64,000 nt of DNA from positions 2,418,001 through 2,482,000 of the forward strand of contig NZ_CP087997.1 of assembly GCF_021044565.1 (NCBI RefSeq), given 5' to 3'. Made by a program: the position numbers and the translations under genes. This DNA is from Subtercola endophyticus (GTDB taxonomy: Bacteria; Actinomycetota; Actinomycetes; Actinomycetales; Microbacteriaceae). Below, one piece after another: positions 34,439 through 43,825 of the stretch; position 1 is the stretch's first letter, and each line of letters begins with the position of its first letter. Below the pieces are notes generated by a model. It ran no database searches, was not told the origin of the DNA, and worked only from the letters and a program-made list of their open reading frames with translations.

Positions 34439-36025
34439 CTACAAGCCGGAGGGCGCAGCAGGCGCACTCGCGTCGGCAGGCGCCGCGTGCGCCGCGGCCG
34501 TACCGGCTTCGGCATGCCACACCGCGAGTCGGTCGAGGCGCGCGAGCGTCTCGACCTTGCCGAGGATCTGCATCGACTCGAACAGCGGCGGCGAGATCTT
34601 GCGGCCGCTGAGAGCAACACGCAGTGGACCGTAGGCGTTTCGCGGTTTCAGCCCGAGGCCCTCGATCAGGGCGATCTCGAGATCGCCCTTGATGCGGTCG
34701 TGGTTCCATTCCGAAAGCTCGACGAGCTCGAGCGCCGTGATGGCGGCGGCGAGAATCTCGCCGGTGCTGCCCGTGAGGGTGGCCAAGGCATCTTCCTGGT
34801 ACTCGAAGGCGCCCGTGGCGGCGAAGAGCGGGCCGAGCAAGGCCGGCACCTCGCCGAGCAGGGCGACGCGCGACTGCACGAGCGGGGCGGCTTCGGCGAG
34901 CAGGGTCTGTTGGGCATCCGTCAGCGGCTCGGTCACGATGCCGTCGGCGACAAGGTACGGAATCGTGCGAGCGGCGAAATCAGAGACCTCGAGCAACCGG
35001 ATGTGGTCGCCGTTGATCGACACGGCCTTCTTCTCGTCGAACCGGGCCGGGTTCGGGTTGACGTTCACCACGTCGAACGCCGCCACCATCTCGTCGATCG
35101 AGAACACGTCGCGGTCGTGGGTGAGCGACCAGCCCAGCAGCGCCAGGTAGTTGACGAGACCCTCGGGAATGAACCCGTTGTCGCGATGCAAGAACAGGTT
35201 CGCCTGTGGGTCGCGCTTGCTGAGCTTCTTGTTGCCGTCGCCCATCACGTAGGGCAGGTGCCCGAAGCGCGGGATGAACGTGGTGACGCCGATGTCGACG
35301 AGCGCGTCGTACAGGGCGATCTGCCGCGGGGTCGAGCTGAGCAGGTCTTCACCGCGCAGTACGTGCGTGATGCCCATGAGCGCGTCGTCGACCGGGTTGA
35401 CGAACGTGTAGAGCGGGGCTCCGTTCGGCCGCACCACCACGAAGTCGACAAAGCTGCCGGCCGGGAACGTGATCTCGCCGCGCACCAGATCGTCGAAGCT
35501 CAGGTCGGTGTCGGGAACACGCAGGCGCAGCGCCGGGCTGCGGCCCTCGGCGCGAAACCGCTCACGGTCGGCGTCAGTCAGGTCGCGGTCGAAGTTGTCG
35601 TAGCCGAGCTGCTTCGCGCGGCCGTTCGCCACGTTGCGCGCGTCGACCTCTTCGGGCGTCGAGTAGCTCTCGTAGAGGTGGCCGGATGCCTTCAGCTTCT
35701 CCATGAGGTCGAGGTAGATGGGCATCCGCTCCGACTGCCGGTAGGGGCCGTTCGGGCCGCCGACGTTCACGCCCTCGTCCCAGTCGATGCGCAGCCAGGT
35801 GAGCGCGTCGATCAGCTGCTCGTAGCTCTCTTCGGAGTCGCGCGCGGCATCGGTGTCTTCGATGCGAAAGATCAGCTTGCCGCCGGTGTGCCGGGCGTAG
35901 GCCCAATTGAACAGTGCCGTGCGAATGAGCCCTACGTGCGGCGTTCCGGTGGGCGACGGGCAGAACCGCACGCGCACATCGGCACCGGTGGCGGTAGAGA
36001 AGGGGGGGAGTTCTGTAGAAGACAT
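34439..36025 (-). CDS. gltX: Glutamyl-tRNA synthetase
   Basis: A 528-residue class I aminoacyl-tRNA synthetase that charges tRNA-Glu. The HIGH-type motif is in [18 protein letters not shown], followed by [15 protein letters not shown] and [19 protein letters not shown]; the KMSKS-type motif is KKLSKRDPQ. Length is normal for bacterial GltX, with an added Ala/Pro-rich C terminus. It lies downstream of the leuB-ilvE-FAA hydrolase genes on the same strand, a frequent actinobacterial order, although a divergent TetR/VOC pair and an aldo/keto reductase intervene. It is followed directly by a flavoprotein gene. Confidence 0.96.
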   Translation of the reverse strand: MSSTELPPFSTATGADVRVRFCPSPTGTPHVGLIRTALFNWAYARHTGGKLIFRIEDTDAARDSEESYEQLIDALTWLRIDWDEGVNVGGPNGPYRQSERMPIYLDLMEKLKASGHLYESYSTPEEVDARNVANGRAKQLGYDNFDRDLTDADRERFRAEGRSPALRLRVPDTDLSFDDLVRGEITFPAGSFVDFVVVRPNGAPLYTFVNPVDDALMGITHVLRGEDLLSSTPRQIALYDALVDIGVTTFIPRFGHLPYVMGDGNKKLSKRDPQANLFLHRDNGFIPEGLVNYLALLGWSLTHDRDVFSIDEMVAAFDVVNVNPNPARFDEKKAVSINGDHIRLLEVSDFAARTIPYLVADGIVTEPLTDAQQTLLAEAAPLVQSRVALLGEVPALLGPLFAATGAFEYQEDALATLTGSTGEILAAAITALELVELSEWNHDRIKGDLEIALIEGLGLKPRNAYGPLRVALSGRKISPPLFESMQILGKVETLARLDRLAVWHAEAGTAAAHAAPADASAPAAPSGL

Positions 36026-36097
36026 ACTGCCGTCGATTGTATCGGTGCGGCCTGAGCGGTGGGTGGGGTGAGAGGATGCCCGGGCTGGGCGACCGGG

Positions 36098-36925
36098 TCA
36101 GAGCCCGCGCTCGACCATATCGAGCACTCGGGTGGTGGCGGCGTCGACGAGGGCGCCGTCGAGTCCGCGCAGCGGGCCGTCGATCACGAGCATCCCGAGC
36201 CCGTGCACGGCAGACCAGGCGAACAGTTCGGCATTCGGTCGGCGCTCGGGGGGAAGTATGCCGGCAGCGGAATATGCTTCGATCGCCGAGCTCAGAATGG
36301 CGAATGGTGTGCGCCCGGCCACACCCGCTTTGGCAGGTGACAGGCTGTGGGCGAGATGGTCGGGCACAGAGAACGCCGTGCGGAACAGTCCAGGCTGTTC
36401 TCGGGCGAAGGCGAGGTATCCGGTGCCGACCGCGCGCAGCAACAGCCGAGCCGCGGCGGCGCGGTCATTCGGTGCCACGGCTGGCACCTCTGTCACGTCT
36501 GCCATTTCGGCCCCGTCGGCCGCCGGCGGCGTCACGCGCGCTACCTCGACTTCCATGCGGTCTGCGGCGAGACCTTGCGCCGCATCGGAGACGGCGCGCA
36601 ACAGCGCGCTTCGGTCGGCGAAGTGCCGGTACGCCGCGTTAGGGCTGACACCCGCCTGTCGCGTGGCCCCGCGCAGCACGACCGCGTCGGGGCCGCCGGC
36701 TCGCGCCATGGTGAGTCCGGCCGCGATCAGAGCCCCGCGCAGATCGCCGTGCCGATAGCTGGTTCGCGACTCGCACGCGCGAGTGTCGTCGCTCGGCGCT
36801 TCGCCGTCACCGGCACGGCCCCCACTGGCACCCCGAGTGGAACCACCGCTGGCATCCCGAGTGGTACCGGCGCCGACGGCACCACCGCCGCCGCGGGAAC
36901 CGCCGGCTCGAGGCTCAGTGCTCAC
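36098..36925 (-). CDS. TetR-family transcriptional regulator
   Basis: Starting at GTG 36925, which has a strong GGGGGAG site 5 bases upstream; a GTG at 36982 would overlap the promoter region and is less likely. After a 60-residue Gly/Ala/Ser-rich leader the HTH appears: RHGDLRGALIAAGLTMA, TRQAGVSPNAAYRHFADR. The C-terminal domain resembles the TetR_C_33/WHG type (YLAFAREQPGLFRTAF). Divergent from a VOC gene, with a palindrome between them, so it likely represses that gene. Confidence 0.88.
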   Translation of the reverse strand: MSTEPRAGGSRGGGGAVGAGTTRDASGGSTRGASGGRAGDGEAPSDDTRACESRTSYRHGDLRGALIAAGLTMARAGGPDAVVLRGATRQAGVSPNAAYRHFADRSALLRAVSDAAQGLAADRMEVEVARVTPPAADGAEMADVTEVPAVAPNDRAAAARLLLRAVGTGYLAFAREQPGLFRTAFSVPDHLAHSLSPAKAGVAGRTPFAILSSAIEAYSAAGILPPERRPNAELFAWSAVHGLGMLVIDGPLRGLDGALVDAATTRVLDMVERGL

Positions 36926-36987
36926 CGCAGCTCCCCCGCTCGACCGTGCAGCCCGCCGCACCCTAGACAAGAGCCGCGCCACGTGTG

Positions 36988-36999
36988 ATTGTTGACAAT
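36988..36999. promoter_or_regulatory. Palindromic operator between TetR and VOC genes
   Basis: ATTGT-tg-ACAAT, overlapping a TTGACA hexamer (36992-36997), followed by TGTACACATT. The position, between divergent TetR and VOC genes and just upstream of the VOC start, suits a TetR binding site. Confidence 0.55.
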
Positions 37000-37024
37000 G
37001 TACACATTAGCGCGAGGAGCAGCC

Positions 37025-37402
37025 ATGTTCAGCCCAGCCCATGCCTTCAGCGGATTCTCCGTCAACGATATCGCCGCCGCGAAAAAGTTCTACGGCGAGA
37101 CACTCGGCATCGCCGTCAGCGAGAACTCCATGGGGTTCATCGAGCTCAATCTCGACAGCGGCGCGAAGGTACTGGTGTATCCGAAACCCAATCACGAGCC
37201 GGCGACGTACACGATCATGAACTTTCCCGTCGGCGATGTCGAGGCCGCGGTGGATGATCTGAACTCCCGCGGCGTCGTGACCACGATCTACAACGGCACG
37301 GGCATGCCCGTCGACGACAAGGGCATCATGCGCGGCAACGGCCCCACCATCGCCTGGTTCCTCGACCCCGCTGGCAACGTGCTCTCGGTTCTCGACGAAT
37401 AG
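37025..37402 (+). CDS. VOC-family protein
   Basis: A 125-residue glyoxalase-like protein from ATG 37025 with GAGGAG upstream. [20 protein letters not shown] and [17 protein letters not shown] form the first VOC unit; the second reads [19 protein letters not shown] and ends [16 protein letters not shown], the usual metal-Glu region. The substrate is unknown. It is controlled most likely by the divergent TetR. Confidence 0.88.
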   Translation: MFSPAHAFSGFSVNDIAAAKKFYGETLGIAVSENSMGFIELNLDSGAKVLVYPKPNHEPATYTIMNFPVGDVEAAVDDLNSRGVVTTIYNGTGMPVDDKGIMRGNGPTIAWFLDPAGNVLSVLDE

Positions 37403-37682
37403 CGCGCCCTCCCGTCGCTGACGCGCGGTTTGCGCCCCTCCGCACGCGCACCCGAGGGGCCGGTCGCTCGCGCAGACGCGCACCTCCCACCGCTGACGCG
37501 CCTCTCACCGCAGACGCGCAGTTCGGAGCATCTGCGCCCGCTCGAGCAGGCGCGGATGCTCCGAACTGCACCGACGGCCCGATTCCGAGTGCCGAAGGGG
37601 TGCGGATGCTCGGCGTGGGCGAAACGAAGTGGATGATGCCGGGCATCCGTCGCCGTGTGCGAACTCAGGCGGCGCGGCAGGC
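37403..37682. repeat. Intergenic repeats and 21-bp hairpin
   Basis: No gene. The first half has several copies of a GACGCGC-containing motif at irregular spacing. At 37518-37538 and 37549-37569 lies a 21-bp inverted repeat with one mismatch and a 10-base loop, which may serve as a two-way terminator between the convergent VOC and aldo/keto reductase genes. Confidence 0.75.
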
Positions 37683-38687
37683 TCAGGCGGAGGCGCGACC
37701 GGTGAGTTCGTCGATGCGGGCGAGCTCGTCGGCCGTGAGCGGGGCGCCGTCGAGGGCAGCGATGTTCTGCTCGAGCTGCTGCACCGAGCTCGCCCCGATG
37801 ATGGCCGACGTGACGGCCGGGGCGCGCAGCACCCAGGTCAGGGCGAGCTGAGCCAGCGATTGACCTCGCGACGCAGCGAGATCGTTGAGTCCACGCGCCA
37901 TCGAGAGGTAGTCGTCGCCGACGCGGTCGGCCGTCAGGAAGTGCCCGACGGCGGCCCGGGAATCGGGCGGAATGCTGCCATCGAGGTACCGGTCGGTGAG
38001 CATCCCTTGTTCGAGCGGCGAGTAGACGATGGCGCCGACGCCGGCCGCTTCGACGGTGTCGAGCAGGCCTGACTCTTCGGGGCGTCGGTCGAGCATCGAG
38101 TACCGCGGCTGGTGGATGAGCAGCGGAACCCCGTGCGAAGCAAGCGCCGCCTGGGCGGCGAGCGTCTGCTCGGGCGAGTAGTTCGAGACTCCGACGTACA
38201 GCACCTTGCCCTGCTGCACGGCCGTCGCGAGCGCGCCCATCGTCTCTTCGATCGGGGTCTCGGGGTCGGGCCGGTGCGAGTAGAAGATGTCGACGTAGTC
38301 GAGTTTGAGTCGGCCGAGGCTCTGATCGAGCGACGAGAGCATGTATTTGCGCGACCCCCACTCACCGTACGGGCCTGCCCACATGTCGTAGCCGGCCTTC
38401 GATGACACCACGATCTCGTCGCGGTACGGCTTCAGGTCGGCGGTGAAGATGCGCCCGAACGTGGTCTCCGCCGAACCGTACGGCGGGCCGTAGTTGTTCG
38501 CGAGGTCGAAATGGGTGACGCCGAGATCGAAGGCGCGGCGAACGATGGCCTGCTGAACATCAAGCGGCTTGGTGAAGCCGAAGTTGTGCCAGAGCCCGAG
38601 CGACAGAGCGGGCAGCTTCAGCCCGCTGCGGCCGGTTCGGCGGTAGGGCATGGAGTCATAGCGGTCGGGGGCAGGCTGATACGTCAT
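37683..38687 (-). CDS. Aldo/keto reductase, YghZ/GPR type
   Basis: A 334-residue TIM-barrel oxidoreductase. MPYRRTGRSGLKLPALSLG leads to HFDLANNYGPPYGSAE (catalytic Asp and Tyr), SSKAGYDMWAGPYGEWGSRK (Lys), and FYSHRPDPETPIEETM (His). The WAGPYGEWGSRKY motif is characteristic of the L-glyceraldehyde 3-phosphate reductase (YghZ) branch, which also reduces methylglyoxal with NADPH. ATG start at 38687. It lies 81 bp downstream of the FAA-hydrolase gene on the same strand. Confidence 0.92.
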   Translation of the reverse strand: MTYQPAPDRYDSMPYRRTGRSGLKLPALSLGLWHNFGFTKPLDVQQAIVRRAFDLGVTHFDLANNYGPPYGSAETTFGRIFTADLKPYRDEIVVSSKAGYDMWAGPYGEWGSRKYMLSSLDQSLGRLKLDYVDIFYSHRPDPETPIEETMGALATAVQQGKVLYVGVSNYSPEQTLAAQAALASHGVPLLIHQPRYSMLDRRPEESGLLDTVEAAGVGAIVYSPLEQGMLTDRYLDGSIPPDSRAAVGHFLTADRVGDDYLSMARGLNDLAASRGQSLAQLALTWVLRAPAVTSAIIGASSVQQLEQNIAALDGAPLTADELARIDELTGRASA

Positions 38688-38768
38688 CGTGTCTTTCGGA
38701 GTGTGGGGGTCGGGAGGTCATGCCGAGCGGCGGGCGAGTGGCGGCTCGGCGGCTCGGCGGGCGTGCGG

Positions 38769-39527
38769 CTAGCGCGCGACGTTGGTCAGCGTGCCGATGC
38801 CCGCGATCGAGATCTCGACGGTATCGCCCGAGACGAACGGGCCGACGCCGGAGGGGGTTCCGGTGAGAATGAGGTCACCCGGCAGCAGGGTGAAGATGCG
38901 CGACACGAAGGCAACGATCTCGCCCAGCGAGAAGATCATGTCGGCTGTGGTGCCGAGTTGCTTGACGTTTCCGTTCACGCGGGCCTCGATGCGGGCATCC
39001 GTCGCGTCGAAATCGGTCTCGATGACCGGGCCGATGGGGCAGAACGTGTCGTAGCCCTTCGCCCTGGCCCACTGGCCGTCGACCTTCTGCAGGTCGCGCG
39101 CAGTGACGTCGTTGGCGACCGTGTAGCCGAACACGACGTCGGCATAGTCTTCGGCGCGCACGTTCTTGGCGATGCTGCCGATCACGATGGCCAGCTCGGC
39201 CTCGTGCTCGACCTGTTTGCTGTCGGGCGGCAGCACGATCCTGTCGCCCGGGCCGATGACGCTGGTGTTGGGCTTCAAGAAGATGATCGGATGATCGGGC
39301 ACGTCATTGCCGAGCTCCTTTGCGTGCTCGGCGTAGTTGCGGCCGACGGCCACGACCTTGGACCGCGGGATGACCGGGGCCAGCAATTTGGCGCTCGAGA
39401 GCGGCACGCGCTCATCCGTGGTCTCGAACCCGTTGAACATGGGGTCGCCCACCAGCACCACCAGCTCGTCGCCGTCGACTATTCCGTACTGCGGGTCGCC
39501 GCCCGTGCTGAATCGCGCAATCTTCAC
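38769..39527 (-). CDS. Fumarylacetoacetate hydrolase-family protein
   Basis: A 252-residue protein from GTG 39527. The FAH fold is seen in VVAVGRNYAEHAKELG, HEAELAIVIGSIAKNV (metal-binding Glu pair), DVTARDLQKVDGQWARAKGY and ILTGTPSGVGP. Members cleave C-C bonds in acylpyruvates or decarboxylate oxaloacetate in the cytoplasm; the substrate is uncertain. The gene follows ilvE and leuB, a common arrangement near gltX in actinobacteria. Confidence 0.9.
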   Translation of the reverse strand: MKIARFSTGGDPQYGIVDGDELVVLVGDPMFNGFETTDERVPLSSAKLLAPVIPRSKVVAVGRNYAEHAKELGNDVPDHPIIFLKPNTSVIGPGDRIVLPPDSKQVEHEAELAIVIGSIAKNVRAEDYADVVFGYTVANDVTARDLQKVDGQWARAKGYDTFCPIGPVIETDFDATDARIEARVNGNVKQLGTTADMIFSLGEIVAFVSRIFTLLPGDLILTGTPSGVGPFVSGDTVEISIAGIGTLTNVAR

Positions 39528-39714
39528 CCACTCAGCCTAGGCCGTGTGTCGCCCCGCCCGCGTGGGAGTTACGTCGGACCTGCCGCCCGCTGTCGACAAT
39601 ACGCGGGGATGGCACGCCAGCTCCGACCAAACTCCCGGGAGGGGGGCGAACCGAGAGGGAGTCCAAGGCTCGCGCAGCCGGCGCCCACTGTGGCAACCTC
39701 CCTGAGCAGTACAC
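39528..39714. other. Non-coding stretch between ilvE and FAA hydrolase gene
   Basis: 187 bp with no gene. It contains several short stems (ACTCCC/GGGAGT, GGCT/AGCC) and could hold a terminator for ilvE or a leader for the next gene. No known riboswitch was matched. Confidence 0.35.
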
Positions 39715-40827
39715 CTAGTTCAGGCGGGTGAGCCAGTTGTGCTTGTCGGGGAGGCGCCCATACTGAATGTCGGTGAGCTCTTGGCGCAGCGACATGGTGA
39801 GCTCGCCGGCAGGCGCGTTCGCCTCGCCGAGGGTGAAGTGCTCCGAGCGCAGCTGGGCCACGGGCGCGATGACCGCCGCGGTGCCGCAGGCGAACACCTC
39901 CACGATGTCGCCCGACTCCGAGCCGGCCTTCCACTCCTCGATGGTGACGCGGCGGATCTCGACGTTGTGGCCGCGATCCCGAGCGAGCTGCATGATGCTG
40001 TCGCGGGTGATCCCCGACAGGATGCTGTCGCTCTCGGGCGTGACAAGGGTGCCGTCTTTGTAGACGAGAAAGAGGTTCATGCCTCCCAGCTCTTCGAGGT
40101 ACTTGCCCTCTTGCGAGTCGAGAAAGAGCACCTGCGCGCAGCCTTTTTCGTAGGCGAGCTCTTGCGGCAGCAACGAGGAGGCGTAGTTGCCGCCGGTCTT
40201 GGCCGCGCCCATGCCGCCGCGCCCGGCACGGTTGTATTCGGTCGAGAGCCAGATATTGACGGGCGACACTCCCCCGGCGAAATACGTGCCTGCCGGCGAC
40301 GCGATGACGTAGAAACCGACCTTCTGAGCGGCACGCACACCGAGAAAGCTCTCGGTCGCCATCTCGAACGGGCGGATGTACAGGCTCGTCTCGGGCGCAT
40401 CGGGAACCCAGGCGCCATCGACCGCGACGAGTTGCTTCAGCGACTCCACGAAATCGACAGTCGAGAGTTCGGGCAGAGCGAGGCGCACAGCCGAGCGCTG
40501 CAGGCGAGCCGCATTCATCTCGGGCCGGAAGGTGTAGATCGCGCCGTCGGCGTGCCGATACGCCTTGAGACCCTCGAAGATCTCTTGGGCGTAGTGAAAG
40601 ACCGACGCGGCGGGGTCGAGCGAGATCTTGCCGTAGGGCAGCACCTCGGCGTTGTGCCAGCCGTCGGCGAGAGTCCACTCGATCTGCACCATGTGGTCGG
40701 TGAAGTGCTTGCCGAAGCCGGGATCGGAGAGGATCGCCTCGCGCTCGGCGTCGGCACGGGCATCCGTCGACGGAGTGAGGGCGAAGGCGAGCGGAAACGG
40801 GGTGGGGGTGGGAGCGGTAGTTGTCAT
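39715..40827 (-). CDS. ilvE: Branched-chain amino acid aminotransferase
   Basis: A 370-residue fold-type IV PLP enzyme that makes leucine, isoleucine and valine from their keto acids. FHYAQEIFEGLKAYRHADG is the N-terminal signature; the PLP lysine lies in AAKTGGNYASSLL, followed by LEELGGMNLFLVY and SGITRDSIMQLARD. Length and motifs match class II IlvE of actinobacteria. GAGGAA precedes ATG 40827. Downstream of leuB by 97 bp. Confidence 0.95.
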   Translation of the reverse strand: MTTTAPTPTPFPLAFALTPSTDARADAEREAILSDPGFGKHFTDHMVQIEWTLADGWHNAEVLPYGKISLDPAASVFHYAQEIFEGLKAYRHADGAIYTFRPEMNAARLQRSAVRLALPELSTVDFVESLKQLVAVDGAWVPDAPETSLYIRPFEMATESFLGVRAAQKVGFYVIASPAGTYFAGGVSPVNIWLSTEYNRAGRGGMGAAKTGGNYASSLLPQELAYEKGCAQVLFLDSQEGKYLEELGGMNLFLVYKDGTLVTPESDSILSGITRDSIMQLARDRGHNVEIRRVTIEEWKAGSESGDIVEVFACGTAAVIAPVAQLRSEHFTLGEANAPAGELTMSLRQELTDIQYGRLPDKHNWLTRLN

Positions 40828-40924
40828 CGGGGGTTCCTCTTGAAGAGAAGTGGTGGTGAGGAGGCGGGCCGCGGAGAGTGCGACGTCGGCTCAGGGAGCA
40901 GAGCGCCCTAGGAGTCGCTTCGCC

Positions 40925-42025
40925 CTAGGAGGCAGCCACGAGGGAGTTCAGCGACGCAGTGATGGCGTCCCCGACCTGGCTCGTGGTGCGTGCAACGGAG
41001 TCGGGGGTTCGGCCGGCGAGGTCGGTGGTGACGGCCTCGCGGATGATCGCTGCGGCTTCTGGCAGACCCTGTTGGTCGAGCAGAAGAGCGACCGACAGAA
41101 TCGCGGCCGTGGGGTCGGCGATCTGCTGGCCTGCAATGTCGGGCGCTGACCCGTGAACAGGTTCGAACATGCTGGGAAAGGAGCCGGTCGGGTTGATGTT
41201 GCCCGAGGCTGCCAGGCCGATGCCGCCGCTGATCGCGCCGGCCAAATCGGTGAGAATGTCGCCGAAGAGGTTGTCTGTGACGATGACATCGAATTTAGCA
41301 GGATTCGTGACGAAGAAGATCGTCGCGGCGTCGACGTGCAGGTAGTCGACGGAAACCTCGGGGTACTCGGTGGCGATCGTGTGCACAGTGCGCTGCCACA
41401 GCGACCCCGAGAACACCAGCACGTTCGTCTTGTGCACGAGCGTGAGCTTCTTACGCGGTCGGCTCTGCGCGAGCTCGAACGCGAACCGCACGACGCGCTC
41501 GACCCCGAAGGCCGTGTTGACCGAGACCTCGGTGGCGATCTCGTTGGGCGTACCCACTCGCAGCGCGCCTCCGTTGCCCGTGTAGGGGCCTTCGGTTCCC
41601 TCGCGTACGACGACGAAGTCGACGGTGCCGGGATTCGCCAGCGGGCTGGTGACGCCGGGGTAGATCGTGGTCGGCCGCAGGTTCACATAGTGGTCGAGGT
41701 CGAACCGCAGCTTCAGCAGCAGCCCGCGCTCGATATTCGCGTTCTTCAAGCGCGGGTCGCCGGGAACCCCGCCGACCGCGCCGAGCAGAATCGCGTCGTG
41801 CGCGGCGATAGAGGCGAGGTCGTCTTCGGTGAGCACGTCACCGGTCTCGAGAAAACGAGCTGCGCCGAGCTTGAACTCGGTCTTCTCGAAGACCACCGCA
41901 TCGTCAGCGTCGCCCGAACCGGATGTCGCGGCCACAGCCGCGTCGAGCACCTTTACGGCCTCGGCGATGACCTCGGGGCCGATTCCGTCGCCGGGAATGA
42001 CAGCAAGGCGAATGACGCGAGACAT
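40925..42025 (-). CDS. leuB: 3-isopropylmalate dehydrogenase
   Basis: A 366-residue beta-decarboxylating dehydrogenase that oxidises 3-isopropylmalate with NAD in leucine synthesis. Motifs: [63 protein letters not shown], and [20 protein letters not shown] (metal aspartates). ATG start at 42025. The MFS exporter gene ends 49 bp upstream on the same strand, so partial co-transcription is possible; ilvE follows. Confidence 0.96.
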   Translation of the reverse strand: MSRVIRLAVIPGDGIGPEVIAEAVKVLDAAVAATSGSGDADDAVVFEKTEFKLGAARFLETGDVLTEDDLASIAAHDAILLGAVGGVPGDPRLKNANIERGLLLKLRFDLDHYVNLRPTTIYPGVTSPLANPGTVDFVVVREGTEGPYTGNGGALRVGTPNEIATEVSVNTAFGVERVVRFAFELAQSRPRKKLTLVHKTNVLVFSGSLWQRTVHTIATEYPEVSVDYLHVDAATIFFVTNPAKFDVIVTDNLFGDILTDLAGAISGGIGLAASGNINPTGSFPSMFEPVHGSAPDIAGQQIADPTAAILSVALLLDQQGLPEAAAIIREAVTTDLAGRTPDSVARTTSQVGDAITASLNSLVAAS

Positions 42026-42074
42026 AGGTGCGCTCCAAGACTTCGGCGAATGAGTACCTCTAGGCTACAACCCG

Positions 42075-43670
42075 CTAGGCGCGGGCCTTGCGTAGCGTGA
42101 TGAGCGCAACGGTGGTGGCCGCGAGCATGAGCAGCACGCCGATGAGCGAGGTGGTGAAGACGCCGCTGTCGAAGGCGTCGCGCGCCGACTGCAGCAGCGT
42201 TGTGCCGAGGCTCCACGGAATGTCGTTCGCAACGCCCACCGCGCCGCCGAGCGTCTCGGAAGCCGAGCTGGCCTGGCCGTCGGTCAGCCCGAACGGCAGC
42301 ACGACGTTCGAACGGTAGAACGCGGTCAGAATGCTGCCCAGAACCGCTGTTCCGAGCACCGCGCCGAGCTCGTAGGCCGTCTCTGACACGGCCGAGGCCG
42401 CGCCTGCCTTGTCTTCGGGCACCGCCGAGATGATGAGGTCGTTCGAGATGGTCTCGGCCGCGCCGATTCCCAGCGCGAGCACGGCGAAGGCGAGAGCGAG
42501 AGTCAGGGCAGTGGCGCTCTGCCCTGTGAGCATGATGATCGTGTAGGCCAGACCCGAGAGCACCAGGCCACCTGCGACCACGAGACTCGGCTTCACGTGC
42601 CGAACGAGAGGAACGACGGCGAGACCGGCCACAACCATGACGACCAGGCCCGGTACCAGGGCGAGTGCGGCATCCATCGGCCGAAGACCGAGCACGAGCT
42701 GCAGATGCTGCGAGACGTAGAACAGAAAGCCCACCAGCGCCACAACGCTCAACAAGTTGACCACGACGGCACCGCTGAAGGCACCGACACGGAACAACCG
42801 CATGTCGAGCATCGGGTTCTTTCGAGTGAGCTGACGGCGCACGAAGGCGTACCCCGCGGCCAGGCCGAGGGCGAACAGACCAATGGATGCCCAGCTGAAC
42901 CCCTCGGTGGCGATGCTCTTGATGGCGAAGACCACCGGAACGAGCATCACCATCGACAGACCGATGCTGAGCAGGTCGAGCGATCCCGGATTCGGGTCTT
43001 TGCTCTCGGGAATGAGCAGCGGCGCCAGAATGACCAGCGGAATCAGCACGGGTACAGCGATGAGAAAGACCGAACCCCACCAGAAGTGCTCGAGCAGAAT
43101 CCCGCCCACGATGGGGCCGAGAGCGGCACCGCCGGCGAATCCGGCCGACCAGATGGCAATGGCGAGCCGACGCTGACCGCGGTCGGCGAAGATGCTGCGC
43201 AACAGCGACAGGGTGGACGGCATGAGCATGGCACCGAAGAAGGCGAGCGCCCCGCGCGCGGCGATGAGCAACTCGGGGGTCGGCGCGAACGCGGCGACGA
43301 CCGAGACGGCGCCGAACCCGACCGCGCCGATGAGCAGCAGCTTGCGGCGGCCGATGCGGTCGCCGACGTTACCCATGGCGACGAGCAGGCCGGCGAGCAC
43401 GAGCGGGTAGGTGTCGATGATCCAGAGCTGGGCGGCGGCCGTCGGATGCAGCGACTCGGAGATGACGGGCAGCGCGAAGCTCAGCACGGTGTTGTCGACC
43501 GAGATGAGCAGAACCGGCAGCATGAGCACAGCGAGCGCGAGCCAGCCGCGCTTGCCGACGCGCAGGTTCGGAATGTTCGAGGGCTGAGCTGGGCGTCGCG
43601 CAGGCGTGGTGCGCGCGGGCGCAGTGCGTGCAGGGACGGTGATGGGACGGGTGGCGGTGGAGCTGGACAT
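42075..43670 (-). CDS. MFS exporter, DHA2 (14-TM) drug-resistance type
   Basis: A 531-residue transporter starting at ATG 43670 with CAGGAAA upstream. About 14 hydrophobic segments are visible. Motif A reads GNVGDRIGRRKLLLIG, motif B lies in LLIAARGALAFFGAML, and motif C-like GFAGGAALGPIVGGILLEHF marks it as a proton-driven drug antiporter of the EmrB/QacA branch. An operator overlapping its promoter indicates TetR-type repression, but no regulator gene is adjacent. Confidence 0.93.
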   Translation of the reverse strand: MSSSTATRPITVPARTAPARTTPARRPAQPSNIPNLRVGKRGWLALAVLMLPVLLISVDNTVLSFALPVISESLHPTAAAQLWIIDTYPLVLAGLLVAMGNVGDRIGRRKLLLIGAVGFGAVSVVAAFAPTPELLIAARGALAFFGAMLMPSTLSLLRSIFADRGQRRLAIAIWSAGFAGGAALGPIVGGILLEHFWWGSVFLIAVPVLIPLVILAPLLIPESKDPNPGSLDLLSIGLSMVMLVPVVFAIKSIATEGFSWASIGLFALGLAAGYAFVRRQLTRKNPMLDMRLFRVGAFSGAVVVNLLSVVALVGFLFYVSQHLQLVLGLRPMDAALALVPGLVVMVVAGLAVVPLVRHVKPSLVVAGGLVLSGLAYTIIMLTGQSATALTLALAFAVLALGIGAAETISNDLIISAVPEDKAGAASAVSETAYELGAVLGTAVLGSILTAFYRSNVVLPFGLTDGQASSASETLGGAVGVANDIPWSLGTTLLQSARDAFDSGVFTTSLIGVLLMLAATTVALITLRKARA

Positions 43671-43704
43671 GACGTGTTTCCTGAAGATCGGGTGTTGAGA
43701 CTTT

Positions 43705-43733
43705 AGTATACCGTCCAGTCGGTACAGTAGCAA
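43705..43733 (-). promoter_or_regulatory. Promoter with overlapping operator of the MFS gene
   Basis: Read leftward: -35 TTGCTA, exact 17-base spacer, -10 TATACT. An inverted repeat TACCG-tccagt-CGGTA (43709-43724) covers the spacer and the first bases of the -10, as expected for a TetR/AcrR-type repressor site. Confidence 0.75.
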
Positions 43734-43825
43734 ACGATCTGCGACTCGGTGCCTGCTTTGCGAGCAAACTGGTGACACGTACGTAAGGTAAAGAGACACA
43801 TTGGGGTGTAATCTGAGGGGATCTC

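Noticed and set aside
34424..36055. 543-codon plus-strand frame opposite gltX
   Set aside because: Pure antisense of gltX; no recognisable domain.
39600..39712. Cobalamin- or SAM-riboswitch-like words (CCACTGTGG, GGCAACC) on the plus strand
   Set aside because: The remaining core boxes are missing and no plus-strand gene follows; the words alone are not evidence.
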